Assembly: GCA_030411725.1 (NCBI GenBank)
Contig: MU839828.1
Location: 1,116,001 to 1,180,000 of the forward strand
Length of the DNA stretch: 64,000 nt
DNA from: Echria macrotheca
Taxonomy: Eukaryota > Ascomycota > Sordariomycetes > Sordariales > Schizotheciaceae
Reading direction: 5' to 3'
The position numbers were made by a program, and so were the translations under genes. Under the pieces are notes generated by a model. That model made no database searches and was not told the DNA's origin. It saw nothing but the letters and a program-made list of their open reading frames with translations. Position 1 is the first letter of the stretch. Every line of letters starts with the position of its first letter. Shown one piece after another: positions 22,514-33,920 of the stretch.

Positions 22514-23670
22514 TCACAAAGTGCGCTGAGTGCCCGTTCCAGATGATGTATCTGGTACCGTCAGAGGGATGATGTGGCTGCCGCCGTCCTCGAGGCTGAT
22601 AGGACTCCCTATAAACAGTCCTGGAAAAAGGCGGAGGAACAACGGCTTCATCACCAACAGACAAGCACAGACAATAGCCACGTTTAGTTCGACGGCTGAC
22701 CACATGGATACCCCCGCGATGATCCAGGTCACATCGACAGACTCGGCACCATAATAGAGGTAGTAAAACCGTATGATGGAAATCACACAGACACTAGACC
22801 GAACTGTTGTCAGAACTTCTCCACGACGCGGTGATAATGGGCACGGGAACCCACAAAAGACCCAGCCCAAAAACAAAATAGAGGCCAATCTTGTGCCGGC
22901 GGGGCAACGTCATCGGTCTTAGCACAACCATGGGGCTGAGAAACAAGGCAAAATCGCTCAAGATGTTGATAGCAGCGTTGGAGAACCACATTGGCTTCCG
23001 CGGCAAACATGTTGCCGACACTGTGGTGTCCCAAAAACCCTGAACAGGTACGCAGCTGAATATGCCCGAGAAGATAAGCCAGAAACCGTTGGCGCCGATG
23101 GCGATGAGCATGCCGTAGTAGACCTTTCGCATCTTGGTTACGCCGAACGCCCGGATGTAGAGACAGAGAATGGATATCTTGGCCAGTGTATGGCCGGTGA
23201 CGTAAGTGATGATGCTGAGAAACAGCGCCTGTGCGGGTTAGCTGATATTGATCCACCGAAACGCGGTGCGTGATCTCAGGTCTGTACCTTGAGAAAAAGC
23301 TCAATGTCATGCGACGTGTGCTCCTCGACATGAGTGCCAAGTCCAAACCGAACCTCTGGTAACGAGTCAGTCCAGGCCCCGTTGCACCGGTCGCCCGCCC
23401 AGACACTCACGATATATCACCCCAGTCACATGGCATGTCGACAGGACCTAGGGTTGCCCGCTGTCAGCTACATATGAAGCCAAACGAGAGGTCGATGGCT
23501 CGACGGGATAGATTCCGTACCAGTGCAAGGGCGATGAACGCGTCTTCGGCTCCGAATATCTTGACAAAGTGGACGCGCGCCACCAGCCGGAGAACGAGCG
23601 TGACGGCCGCAAAGACGAGCGACACGACGGAACACGCAACGATGGTCGTGGGACTCGGCTGGGAAACCAT
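22514..23670 (-). CDS. Fungal rhodopsin-domain (PTH11/SAT4-like) membrane protein
   Basis: Five exons can be joined with phase-consistent GT..AG introns: 23670-23521, 23447-23411, 23355-23288, 23228-22855 and 22793-22514. The product has about seven hydrophobic segments and family landmarks in order: AEDAFIALAL (the usual DDW.I..AL position), FGLGTHVEEH after helix 2, KISILCLYIRAF, IFSCVPVQGFWD, NAAINILSDFALFLSPMVVL, then KIGLYFVFGLGLFVCVISII and RFYYLYYGAESVDVTW. These fit the large fungal rhodopsin-like family that includes PTH11-type receptors. It has no N-terminal CFEM domain. The C-terminal tail is short. Ligand and role are unknown; members are often plasma-membrane sensors or sit in metabolite clusters. 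The frame appears intact, unlike its downstream neighbour. Confidence 0.85.
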
Positions 23671-24723
23671 GCTGCCTGGGCCGCATTGTGGACGTGGCCC
23701 AGAACCGCGAGGTCGGCAATTGCTGTGGGTTTTGGACCACGAAGCGTTTTCGCTCGTCAAGGCATATTTTTCAAAAAAAGCGAGGGATCGCAAAACGCAC
23801 GAGTCCCGGTGAGACGGACGTGGCGTGGCGCGGCTCCTCGATGAAGAGGGACGAGGAAGGAATACCGACACTAGCCCCCCATTTGGTCAGCCACATCCAA
23901 ACAGGGGATGGGTAAGATTTGGCCGAGTCAGGTCACCAACGGTCATTGGCCGGGGGTGCCAAGGGTGCCCATCAAAATCACCACCGATAAGCTGGGGTTC
24001 GCCGCGCTGGCTTGCCGGACATGTTGGCGGCACAGGATGCACGGACGGGGCGTCTACGCGCTCGAACGGTGAGCAGAACCCCTCGACCCCGCATTCTTGA
24101 ATAGCTCGAGGCGCTAGGCAAAGCCCCTGATTATTTTGCTCTAGATCGGTCAGTCGCTGCATTGTCGGTGTCCTTCACGAGCGAGCGCGCGACGCCGATC
24201 TTTCCACAGAGAGATCCGCTTTTGGGTAGCCTCCCAGGGAGTAACTTGGCTGACCGCGCACTTAAAACTTAAGCTTAAAACTTGGTAGGGCTGATGAGGT
24301 AGGTACTACAAATCGCATCCCATGTCATTAATACAGTTGATAGCGGCAGCCGTGAGCGGGGATGAGGCTGCTGTCAAGCACGTTTTTTTAATGGACAACC
24401 CGGAGAGTCAACGAGAAAAACAGGCGTAGCCGGACGGTGCTATGCCATGCTGCGCAAGGGAACCACAGGTGGATCGTGTCCTTACTCCTCGCGGTAGATG
24501 ACACCCCAGAAATCAGGCAATCAAGAGCTTGGAAAAGGGATGTTCCAAAGCTTGTTCGGACTCTCGAGTTAGACACCTCCTGTTTTGCGGTTACAAGCTT
24601 GCTCAACGTATCTCAATATCCCTACGCCCTCGGACCGCAAACGCCATACATGTCTGAACCCTTGATGCAGTGCCATCAAACCTCGACTAGGTAGTCGTCA
24701 TCCTACACACAACGTGTGGTCAA
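23671..24723. other. Intergenic region, nothing recognised
   Basis: About 1 kb between the 5' side of the rhodopsin-domain gene and the 3' end of the small secreted-protein gene. No conserved protein, RNA gene or repeat was recognised; open frames here are short and unconvincing. Confidence 0.45.
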
Positions 24724-25031
24724 CTAATAATGGCAGATACACTGGCATTGTCCATTGGACGGGCACTCGATGCAAGTTAGCTGCAGCTCATGGTGGAATG
24801 CGTACTGTTCAGCACACTCACATAACTCTTGCCACAGTCAATGTAAATACTTCCGGCGGCGCAGTATTTGATGCAATACGTGCTTGGGTTTGCAACGGTG
24901 CAGCACCAGTTGCCTGTGTTACATCCGCGCTTTTCGACGTCCTCTGATTCAGACAGGCCACCAGCTGGGTTGGCAATCGTGGATGCCAACATGAGGCCCA
25001 CCACTGAAAGAACGATTTGTGTGATTCTCAT
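24724..25031 (-). CDS. Small secreted cysteine-rich protein
   Basis: The ATG at 25031 begins a clear signal peptide (MRITQIVLSVVGLMLASTIA), then a short acidic propeptide ending in Lys-Arg just before GCNTGNWCC, a probable Kex2 site. The mature part is dense in cysteine. Unspliced, the frame stops at 24777. A 41-nt intron with GTGAGT and CTGCAG borders (24781-24821) joins SY to LTCIECPSNGQCQCICHY and raises the count to 11 cysteines in about 53 residues. I prefer the spliced form because it preserves a regular Cys-rich pattern to a natural stop, although the intron is very short. Secreted proteins of this size are commonly effectors or antimicrobial peptides; no family is recognised. Confidence 0.7.
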
Positions 25032-26401
25032 CGTGAAAGAAAGCCAGGGAAAGGCGTATGTATCTTGGTATATGTTGGTTAAGTGGCCTTCGGTCGATGA
25101 CATGGATCTGCCAAGCGCGCAAGAGTTGGGAGACTCCCCACTTGGCGATCTCAGGGCCTTATATGCTCGTATTGCGGACTGCGAGCAGGTGTTGAACCGA
25201 AGCCGTCTTAACTGATACCGCAGGTTTGCGAGTCCCTCATCTGGTGATTTATTCCTCCGTGCTTACCTTTCAAGATAATTGGTCGATCCCTACCTAGACA
25301 CCATGAGCTAGAGGCGTTATGTAAATACAAATCCGGGGTTACAATTACTACAGACCCCGCCTTTGCCATCTATATTTGTCTCTGCCATGGGTAGTCCGCA
25401 AAACTTGGATTCCTGCACAGCCTCCACCGAGGTACCTACCTGGTAGGTAGGTAGGTAACCAGTGGGACACCACATCCGCCGGAGGTCCTGTGAAAGACCG
25501 ACGAATCCCCCCTCACGATGTGCCTCCTAAACCCTCGCATTCCTAAGGACCCATGAGCCGAAGTATGTCTTCGCGGCAAATTTGTGTGAAGCGGCATGTT
25601 CTCGTCGTATACCGTGTCTGCGGTCGCCTGTGGCGGTCTCGGCCCGGAAACACGGCAATCTAATGAGTTGGGAGGCAGATATCCGTCCCACGCGGTCAAA
25701 TTCGGAGCAAATACTCCTGGTGCTCTCATGTGACATATTGTTTGTCCTACCTTGAAGTCTCATCTGTGTTCTGATCGGTTCCCCAGAATACAACATCTAA
25801 TCCGACACTTGGGTAACTCTTTCCAAAGATATTATAATGTTCGTGAATGCAATACATGCATCTCAGCGGAATCAACACTACGCCACATCAAATCGGCACG
25901 CAACCTATTACCCGGAAGGGGCTGGTTAGGACTGCCTCTGTCTTTGGGCATTTTAGCTCCAAAACAACGGCTTCAGAGTGCTCTCCAAAAGGCGGCGTTC
26001 AACCGCACCCCCAACTTGACCCTTCCAGCCGCGAAGGCGGATATGGAAAATGCAGGCGCGTATGTGCAACCTCACGCAGAGGACAATTTTGAGCAAGACC
26101 TGATGATAGCCATCTACCTGCCTACCTACCTAGTTAGCTGCCTATCTCTAATGGTTGGAATGGGCTCAATTTGAAGCCATTCGCACTGAGCGGCCCGAGG
26201 TTCAACATCCACGTCTTCAAGGCGCGCTAGGCAAATAAATACCTTTTCAGGCCCTGCCGTCTCGAACCATTTGTTCTCAAGACACATCACACGGTCCATG
26301 ACCGAAAATACCATCAACGCTCTCTTGTTTAAACGTTATCTCGTCGAGCAAATCCGCTGGTCCGTTTTCTCCCTACCTCAGCAAAGTTTCAGTCAATTCT
26401 G
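25032..26401. other. Intergenic region with a short TAGG array
   Basis: About 1.4 kb without a recognisable gene. A short run of TAGG units lies near 25437-25458. The region presumably includes the promoter of the secreted-protein gene and the 3' flank of the glycosyltransferase gene. Confidence 0.5.
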
Positions 26402-28171
26402 TCATTCCGTCTCACAGTTATCAACTGTCGACCTGGTACTGCCCGCAAGAGCCATAATCTTCTCCGCCGCCCTATCCCTGCCGGATGCTTCGGGATGCCT
26501 CTTGGCAAGTTCAACGGCCCGTCTCTTGATCAGAGCGGCCTCTGGGCCGAACAGAACATCCACGATGCAGCCCGCCAGCTCTGATCTCATCCACCGCGGC
26601 TTTGCCTGTTTATTCGCCCATCGGCCGATACCTAGCATCTCGACCCTGTTACCAAAGTCGTAGCAGTCAGCCCACGCGGGGAGCAAAACCTGCGGGATAC
26701 CGGCACTATAGATGTATACAAATCGTTAAGTATTGTCCGAAACAAATTCAAAGCACGCTGGCTAGCAGGGGGAGTGGGGAGGGTGAACATACCATAACGC
26801 TTCATAAAACGAATTCGCCCCGCCATGGCTGATGGAACACACAACACCGCCCGATTCCAAGATGGATTTCGGTTCGGCTTCCACCCAGTCCGTGATCCGC
26901 ACCCTGTCGTGATCCATGTCCCGTGTGAGGACATCCAGAACTCCCCGCCACTCTCCATCAAAGACGTCTCTCTCAATCTTTTCGCCGGGTCTTGATGTTT
27001 TCCTGCCTAATTTCCAGAGAATCTGAGGTTCTCCCTGTTCATCATTCGCTAGCGCGGAGGTACTAGAGGCAGCATGGTCCAACACATCCCGCAGTGCCAA
27101 GGCCATCTCGACCCCTTCTTCGGGCGAGGCCTTCATGTGCGTGCCGAGATTGATATAAATCGTTGGGCGTCTGAGCAACCACTTGTTCAGCGGCTCATCA
27201 GCTCCGAGGCTCGGCACCGCGCGAACGATGGGTCCGCATGGTTCCAGGTTTGGCGGCAAAACACGGACGGGGTAGTCCAGGTCTGGCGAGATGGCGCACA
27301 GAACTTTCAGTCCCGGAGGGGCCGGACGGAGGACGCCCAGCTCGTTTGCCGTGATGAGCTGGATCGACGGGTCGACGTTTTGGCCGAGGATTCGCGTCGT
27401 GTTTTTCACCCGCGTCGAGGTGAGCAAGCCGTAGCCTGCTGCGAGGCAGAGAACAATATTTCGCGGAATCGAAGACCACGGGAGCGGGAAGGGGAGAGCG
27501 GAGCATGTTCTAATTATTTTCTAGCCATATTAGTGTCCTTCGCTGGTACAATTAGGAGAGAAAAAAAAGAAACAGAAGGCTAGGAGGGAGGGGGGAGGAT
27601 GAGAGGTATATACGCACAGGGGATACTTCCACAGCATGGCAAGCCCTGGCTGACTGGGCAGAGCAAAGTCTTTGATCGTATTGGGAGCCAAAACGACCCA
27701 GTTCAGACTAAGATAATGGCACAGCGTGGTCGCTGGTGTAAGCAAGACATCAGCTACCGCGACGTCGGGCTTCACTTTCGAGATGATGCCTTCCAGCTGT
27801 CGATAGATATCCAGAAACTCCTCGGGACGCCAGGGTAGCATAACCGCCGATATCCCGAGAACGGCCCGTAGCGCATTGGAAAAATTCGGCACCTGGTCGT
27901 TGATTTCGACGTAGCCAACCTCGGGCCGCCACGCCGCGGGGCCCCAGCTTATCCCGTCGATTTCGTGGAAAATGATCTGGCGCGTGCCCAGTTTCCCCGA
28001 CGTCCGCAGAGCAAACTCGGAGGTTTTGGAGACAGGATCCCGGAGACTGCCGAACGAGGCGATGTGAATCTCGACGTCGGGTCCACGGCGGACGAGCAGT
28101 GCGTGGGCGACGGCCAGGACGACATTTGCCTGGCCAAAGTCGCTGTTGGTAAGGAACAATACCTTTGCCAT
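26402..28171 (-). CDS. GT1 UDP-glycosyltransferase
   Basis: Three exons (28171-27618, 27509-26793, 26705-26402) with in-phase introns give about 524 residues. The N-terminus MAKVLFLTNSDFGQANVVLAVAHAL is the usual beta-strand/loop opening of the GT1 acceptor domain, and PDVAVADVLLTPATTL fits its middle. The C-terminal donor-binding domain shows RPTIYINLGTHMKASPEEGV, then the nucleotide-sugar signature region ITDWVEAEPKSILESGG with SISHGGANSFYEAL and AGIPQVLLPAWADCYDFGNR. Such enzymes transfer a sugar from a UDP-sugar to a small lipophilic acceptor, often a sterol, toxin or secondary metabolite, in the cytosol. The acceptor cannot be predicted. The first intron's acceptor has two close alternatives that differ by a few residues. 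Confidence 0.88.
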
Positions 28172-29215
28172 TTCTGCTAATGGTGATTTGCAAGAGGGGG
28201 AGGAGTTGTTTCTTTTCCGGATTCCGGTCAGGCATGACGTCGAGTTTAAATGCCTAGAGATACAATGCCGCGACCGGCACTAACACGGCCAAAACTCCCT
28301 TGACACTGGATCCCATTGGGCGGGCAGGATGGGTGTGGTGTGATCTGACAAACACAAAATGCACATAATACCTGCATATATGCGCCCCACGTGCAGGCAA
28401 TACACAACTGGTCGCGTTTGAGAGTCGGGTAAGCTTGAATCCCCAAGGTTCGGTCGCTTCTGATCGCCCGCGCGTTCGCTGACACTGGATCACCTCGTTT
28501 CCTAATATCTATCGGCACTGCCGAGAAGCAGCTTGAGAAAATCCTGTTAAGATTTGCAGTCCGCTGCACAAAGGTCCCGCGCACTGCTTTACCTATTTGG
28601 CGGTCGATCAGGCTCAAAAAAATGTCTCGTGAATTTTCATTCGATAAAACGCGAGAAGCGAGTGTGAGTGAGCACCTACAGCGTTGCTGCTGACGTGCTA
28701 CGCTCGTCAGGGTATTTCCGGAGAGAGTGATCTCGAGTTGGGTTAGGTGGCCGAGCGGGAATAACCCTGCACGGTTGCTTTCGGGTGTCCATGGCACCAT
28801 TCGCGGCACGGCATTTCACTTATGTGACGGGTTTGGAGTCCGCGTATAACTCTTCAAAATATTTCCGCGATCTGATACATCATAAAGGACGGACCGAATG
28901 GAAGTTCAATAACAAGGTAAAGAGGCCGGTGGTTACTCAGTACTCAGGGTTGGATGGGTTTGTGCTGAATGGGATGTGCTTTGGGAGTCGGTTGAGGTGG
29001 AGGGCGGATTGCGTGGCAAGGTGGACGGTGGAGTTGGGCCTTGGTTTTGAAATGGAAGACGAAGGGAGGTGGTAATGATTTTGCATGGGGCGTTTATGGC
29101 AGCGTGATATGCGAGGTTGGATGGTCGGGGGTGAGAGATTCCGGAATTTAAAGCGATGATAGGTATATATGGCATATCCAAAAGTCCGCTTCATCCAACC
29201 CTCCAAGCGGTTCTA
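28172..29215. other. Intergenic region, nothing recognised
   Basis: About 1 kb between the start of the glycosyltransferase gene and the stop of the GH5 gene. A GGTGGCCGAGCGG word near 28749 resembles a tRNA D-arm, but there is no matching T-arm, so no RNA gene is called. Confidence 0.45.
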
Positions 29216-30449
29216 TCATTTCGAAGACAGCGCTCCTCCATTCACGCTCGCCGGCCCAGACCACTGCAGTTTCGCCGGGACCTTCTTCGCGATGACAGGC
29301 ACCCAGATGGTGTCGTACAGACTCGGCCCACCATCCGCAGCTTTGCTCCCAGGCTCGAGACTTCCCAACTGCTTCGAATCAGTACAGCAAGGGCTGTTGG
29401 GCCCCCAAAACGGACCAGCCGCCCACGCCGTCCAACCAATATACTCCTCATTCTGCGCCATATAATCCAACATGTCGTTCAACATAGTCACGCAAGCGGC
29501 CGTATTCGAGCCGCCAAACTCAGTAATGAACGCCTTTAGCTTGTGCTCCTTCAGCCACGCAGTAACGCCGGCCAGATTCTTGGCCGCATCCTGCGTACAA
29601 GCCGTGTGTCCGCCACTAAAGTCCTGGTCCAGATACTCGTGGATGTCGATGGCCGTGTTGTTCAGCGGATCAACCAGCTTGTGGATCCAGTTGCTGTTGG
29701 CCTCGGAGCCACCTTGTGTCCAGGCGTGTCCGCCCGTCCAGGAGTTGCCGGGGGCGATGATTAAGTTCTTGGCGCCGGATTTGCGGATGCCATCGATGGC
29801 GGCTTGGAGGTTGGCGAGATTGAGCGAGCTCGGCATGTCGTGCGGCTCGTTCATGAGGCCAAACATAACCTTTTCGTTGTCGGCGAAGCGCTTGGCGAGT
29901 TCGCCCCAGAAAGCGCCGAATTGGGCGGTGGTGGCGGCCGTGGGGTCGGAAGAGTTGCCGATGACGCTGCCGCTGAAGGGCTGGGAGGAGGGGTCGTTGT
30001 AGCGCATGTAGTTGTGGGGGTCGAGGATAGCGTCTGATATGTGGGAGGTCAGTAGTTGGAAGAGGGGGGATGGTTAGGGATCGGGAGATCGGCTTACAGG
30101 CGCCTTTGGTTTTGGTGATGTAGTCGATTGAGTCTTTGAAGTGGTCAAAGTGCGTCTCGTTGAACTTGGCCCCGAGACCGTAGGAGAGAGGGCACATGCG
30201 CTCTAGCAAGAAGGCGACGCGGAAGAGGTTTACTTTGTGCTTTTCGGTCATGATGTCGACTCCTGAATTGCTGATGAAGGAATAGTCGACACCAAAGCGG
30301 CCGGGCAGCCCGGTCCCGACCTGTGCGGTCGCGCTCCAGACGCCGAACTCGCCGCTGGATTCGGCGACACCGGCGTAGTAGATCGTAGCAGAGACGCTGG
30401 GAAGGAGCCCGGCGCAAGCCGCCACGGCGGCGGCGAGGGTCAGCTTCAT
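29216..30449 (-). CDS. Secreted GH5 endoglucanase-type cellulase
   Basis: Two exons (30449-30098 and 30033-29216) with a 64-nt intron give 389 residues. A signal peptide (MKLTLAAAVAACAGLLPSVSA) is followed directly by the TIM-barrel domain: YYAGVAESSGEFG, VNLFRVAFLLERMCP and AILDPHNYMRY across the splice. The probable acid/base Glu is in FGLMNEPHD (about residue 180), the His-containing IDIHEYLD follows, and the probable nucleophile Glu is in FITEFGGSN (about residue 290). GH5 cellulases of this type cut internal beta-1,4-glucan bonds in cellulose outside the cell. There is no carbohydrate-binding module or linker, so it is a single-domain enzyme. Together with the GH2 gene downstream it suggests plant-polymer degradation. 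Confidence 0.92.
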
Positions 30450-31343
30450 GTTGGATGGGTTCTCTGGCCAGTATCACGGGTTGGGGGGGAAAGCCAAGTA
30501 TCGCTATGTTATCCAGCGGCTTTGTCGCAACTTATATCGAAAGATCCGTCCGGGACGTCTCCATCACGGATACCCGAGCGAAAGCGCTCCACTGTGCCGG
30601 TGACGGATATTGCACGAATTAAGGATTGTGTGAGTGCCTTAATGGCCCTAGAGGCCCCGTACCGCTTCCCTTTCTCCGTGTCGTGGAAAAATCTAGGCGA
30701 AATCGACGAGCTCCGGCCCCTGCAGCGCCGCTCCACACCACCTGGTACTGGGGCTGCATTACCTTGAGATTGAGAGGGGAGCCATCCCGACTGAGCGGTA
30801 GAAAGTAGTTTTTGGGTGGGAGGGGGCACGCTGCCGGGTCAAGTTCTGCCTTGGCCTAATTTGGGCACCCGCTTCAAGGCGCGGTATGAAGGCGGAAGAG
30901 GGCGCTCCGGACACGGCACCGTGGAAAATACCCGTGGCATGGGAGGAGCAACTGGATTTGGTATTAAATGAAATCCGACTTCTAATCAATGTTCCAGGGC
31001 TACGAGTACTCTGGGGAGCACGTGCAATCAGAGGGCTTGCGAACATCTTTTCCCATCAACATGGTGGCTTGACTCGATGAAGCCAGTGATGGAGATAAAC
31101 CTACGTGCTTCTCTATTCTGCGGTTTGGACTCCCGGGCACACCAGACTGGTGGTGATCGCAGCGGAACAGCAGTTTGGAATGACATGATGTGGCTTCGCT
31201 CATTTCGCTGGACTTTTGACCGAAGCTGTCGCCTGAGCTATCAAATTAGCATCTCTATTAAACGCTCTTTTGCACGATTATGGTTCCGAGAATTATGAGA
31301 AGATACCCACCTAGTAGTATCCACTGATGTTTTTATCGCTCCT
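30450..31343. other. Intergenic region upstream of the GH5 gene
   Basis: About 0.9 kb that should include the GH5 promoter and the GH2 3' flank. No gene or repeat was recognised. Confidence 0.45.
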
Positions 31344-33920
31344 TCAGAGGGCCTGAATTACCACCTGTCCGGCTTTCAGTCCATCTCCCTTCACCGTGAC
31401 GGTCAAACTTCCTGTCGCCCCCTTATCAGCTCTCACAATGCCCAAAGCAAGACCCGAGAATGCTTTACGACTGAAGCTCGGGAAGGCAGTCATATCTGTG
31501 GGGTCCCCGTTATCAGTCGCAATGATTCTTCCCGGTCCCGTGATGCTAAAGGTTAGTAAGTCGGCCGCCCTCGGCACCACGGTTCCGTTTCCGTCAACAA
31601 CCGCCACGCTGACGTACGCCAGATCCACCCCGTCTCCCTTGATCTCCTTCCTGTCAACCTTGACATCAAGTCCCGCTGCGCTCCCTGCTGTCTTTCTCGA
31701 GTCCACGGCCCACTGCTTGCCGTCCTTGTACGCGACGACCTTGATCTCTCCGGGGCTGTACTTGACGCTGTCCCACCGGAACCGGTAAGAGCTGTTGCCC
31801 CTCTTGACTCTGCCGTTCGAAACCCCGTTGACAAACAATTCTACCTCGTCAGCTGAACTAAAGGCGTGAACCGGCGTGACCTGGCCTACACGATCTGGCC
31901 AGGTCCAGTGCGGCAAGACATGAACCATCGGCAGATCGGGCCTCCACCTCGCCTGGTAGATGTAGTATCTGTCTTTCGGGAACCCGGCAAGATCACAGAT
32001 GCCAAAGTACGAAGACCTCGCTCCACCATTACCAGCGTAGGGGGTGGGCTCGCCAATGTAATCGAACCCGGTCCAGACAAACTCTCCAGCAACAAACGGC
32101 TGAAAGCGGTCCTGGTTGAGGAAGACGTTGTCTGGGCTCGCACCCCAGCCGGGATTGTTCAGCTCGTAGGAGGAGAGGTACATTTTGGAATTGTCGGCCC
32201 CACCGGAGTACGAGTTGTAGCGAGACGAGATGTTGGGAGACACGGGGAATAAGTAGGTTCCGCGGGTGGAGACGCAGGATGCAGTTTCGGAACCCCAGAT
32301 CATGTTGTTTGGGAACTTGGAGTGAAATGAGCCATAGCCCCCATACTCGCCCTGATAGTTAAGCCCGATGATATCGATCACGGATGGCAGCGCGTCCTTC
32401 TCGCTCGCCGAGTTCATAGCCGTGGTACATTGGCGCGTGGGATCCTCGGCATGTGCCCAGCCCTGCAGTTCCGCACCCTCCGTGCCCGCCAAAGCCGTGC
32501 TCTGCTCATCGATTTCATTGCCAATGCTCCAGGCGATGACGGAAGGGTGATTCCTGTCCCGTCGGACAAAAGACCTCATATCCGCCTCCCTCCAGTCTGG
32601 ATACAGAAGGTAGTAGTCGTTCTTAGCTTTTGCGCGGGACCAGGCGTCAAAGGCTTCATCCATCACGAGGAAGCCCATCTCGTCTGCGAGATCAAGGAAT
32701 TCGGGGGCGGGTGGATTGTGGCTTGTGCGCAGAGCGTTGGTGCCCATGTCCTGCAGGATCTGAAGCTGTCGCTGCATCGCCCGGTTGTTGTATGCGGCGC
32801 CGAGAGCACCGAGGTCGTGGTGGTTGCAAGTGCCCTGGACGTAGACGCGTTTTCCGTTGACGAGAAGACCGTTGGAGGGGGAGTATGTGAGCGAGCGGAT
32901 TCCGAATCTGGTGGTGTATGTGTCGATGGGAGCACCATTAGACGAGATGGTGGTGACAGCCAAGTAAAGGTTAGGCGTCTGAGCGGGCGGAGGGCCCCAG
33001 AGTCGGGGGTTGGCAATCTTCGTCGATCCGTTGGTCGAGATCTTTTTGCCGGCATCGACGGTGAGACCCGCGGTGTTAAGAGAGGCGATGACGGACGAGC
33101 CTGCTGCACCCGTCGTCTGGTCAACGGCGTAGATGCTGGTGCTGACGTCGACTTTACGGGATACGTTGCCCATGTTCTCGACTTGCACGGCTACATTCAC
33201 CGTCGCTGACTCCGAGGACACGGAGGGAGTGGTGATCTGCGTTCCATATTGGGCCACGTGCGTCTTGTCCACCTTCACTAGCCACAGGTTTCTGTAGATG
33301 CCGGCTCCAGGATACCAACGTGAGTTATCCACCATATTTTCGAGCCGGAATGCGATCGTGTTATTTCCGGCCTTGAGGTACTTGGTCAGGTCAACCCGCC
33401 AGGAAGCATACCCGTACGGCCATCCACCGAGCAGGTTCCCGTTTAGCCACACAGCGGCATATGACATGGCCCCGTCGACGTCGAGAAATATGGACTTGGT
33501 ACCATCGGTATCCACAGTCGCAACTGTAAATGTCTTCCGATACCAGCCCACTCCGTTGGTCGGTAGTCGTCCCATCCCGCCGCTAATACCGGGTGCATTG
33601 AAAGGTCCCGCAATGGCCCAATCATGCGGGAGATCGACGGTTTGCCAACTACCATCGTTGAAGGATTCCTGGACGTACTGGACATTGGCACCGGGAGGAG
33701 CACCCGAAGGGACCGACTTCTTGCTGCCTGTGACGATGAAGTCGTTTGCCAACGGTAGCATCCATGGCTTCAGGGTGTTGTAGGACAGCGAGTCCGGGGT
33801 TGAGGTAAAGCGGGAAAACTTCCACCCCTCGTTCAGACTGGTTCGGGACCGGCCTCCTTCGGCCAGGACTTGGCCAACCCATGTGGCGGCAATGAGCAAG
33901 ACATGCCCTGAGAGAATCAT
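31344..33920 (-). CDS. Secreted GH2 beta-galactosidase-like enzyme
   Basis: One intronless frame of 858 residues with a signal peptide (MILSGHVLLIAATWVGQVLA). The order of domains is that of GH2: a jelly-roll sugar-binding domain (VDLPHDWAIAGPF, GVGWYRKTF, DGAMSYAAVWLNGNLLGGWP), an Ig-like domain, then the TIM barrel from about residue 350 (GTCNHHDLGALGAA, NALRTSHNPPAPEFLDLADE, MGFLVMDEAFDAW). The acid/base Glu is in AWSIGNEIDE (about residue 466); WGSETAS (about 543) is the probable nucleophile region. The C-terminal 250 residues resemble the DUF4982 and Ig-like modules of secreted GH2 galactosidases. The likely reaction is release of terminal beta-galactose from plant cell-wall glycans; other GH2 specificities cannot be excluded. 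Confidence 0.9.
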   Translation of the reverse strand: MILSGHVLLIAATWVGQVLAEGGRSRTSLNEGWKFSRFTSTPDSLSYNTLKPWMLPLANDFIVTGSKKSVPSGAPPGANVQYVQESFNDGSWQTVDLPHDWAIAGPFNAPGISGGMGRLPTNGVGWYRKTFTVATVDTDGTKSIFLDVDGAMSYAAVWLNGNLLGGWPYGYASWRVDLTKYLKAGNNTIAFRLENMVDNSRWYPGAGIYRNLWLVKVDKTHVAQYGTQITTPSVSSESATVNVAVQVENMGNVSRKVDVSTSIYAVDQTTGAAGSSVIASLNTAGLTVDAGKKISTNGSTKIANPRLWGPPPAQTPNLYLAVTTISSNGAPIDTYTTRFGIRSLTYSPSNGLLVNGKRVYVQGTCNHHDLGALGAAYNNRAMQRQLQILQDMGTNALRTSHNPPAPEFLDLADEMGFLVMDEAFDAWSRAKAKNDYYLLYPDWREADMRSFVRRDRNHPSVIAWSIGNEIDEQSTALAGTEGAELQGWAHAEDPTRQCTTAMNSASEKDALPSVIDIIGLNYQGEYGGYGSFHSKFPNNMIWGSETASCVSTRGTYLFPVSPNISSRYNSYSGGADNSKMYLSSYELNNPGWGASPDNVFLNQDRFQPFVAGEFVWTGFDYIGEPTPYAGNGGARSSYFGICDLAGFPKDRYYIYQARWRPDLPMVHVLPHWTWPDRVGQVTPVHAFSSADEVELFVNGVSNGRVKRGNSSYRFRWDSVKYSPGEIKVVAYKDGKQWAVDSRKTAGSAAGLDVKVDRKEIKGDGVDLAYVSVAVVDGNGTVVPRAADLLTFSITGPGRIIATDNGDPTDMTAFPSFSRKAFSGLALGIVRADKGATGSLTVTVKGDGLKAGQVVIQAL

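Noticed and set aside
28741..28800. tRNA-like D-arm word GGTGGCCGAGCGG
   Set aside because: No T-arm (GGTTCGA..) and no acceptor stem at the right distance.
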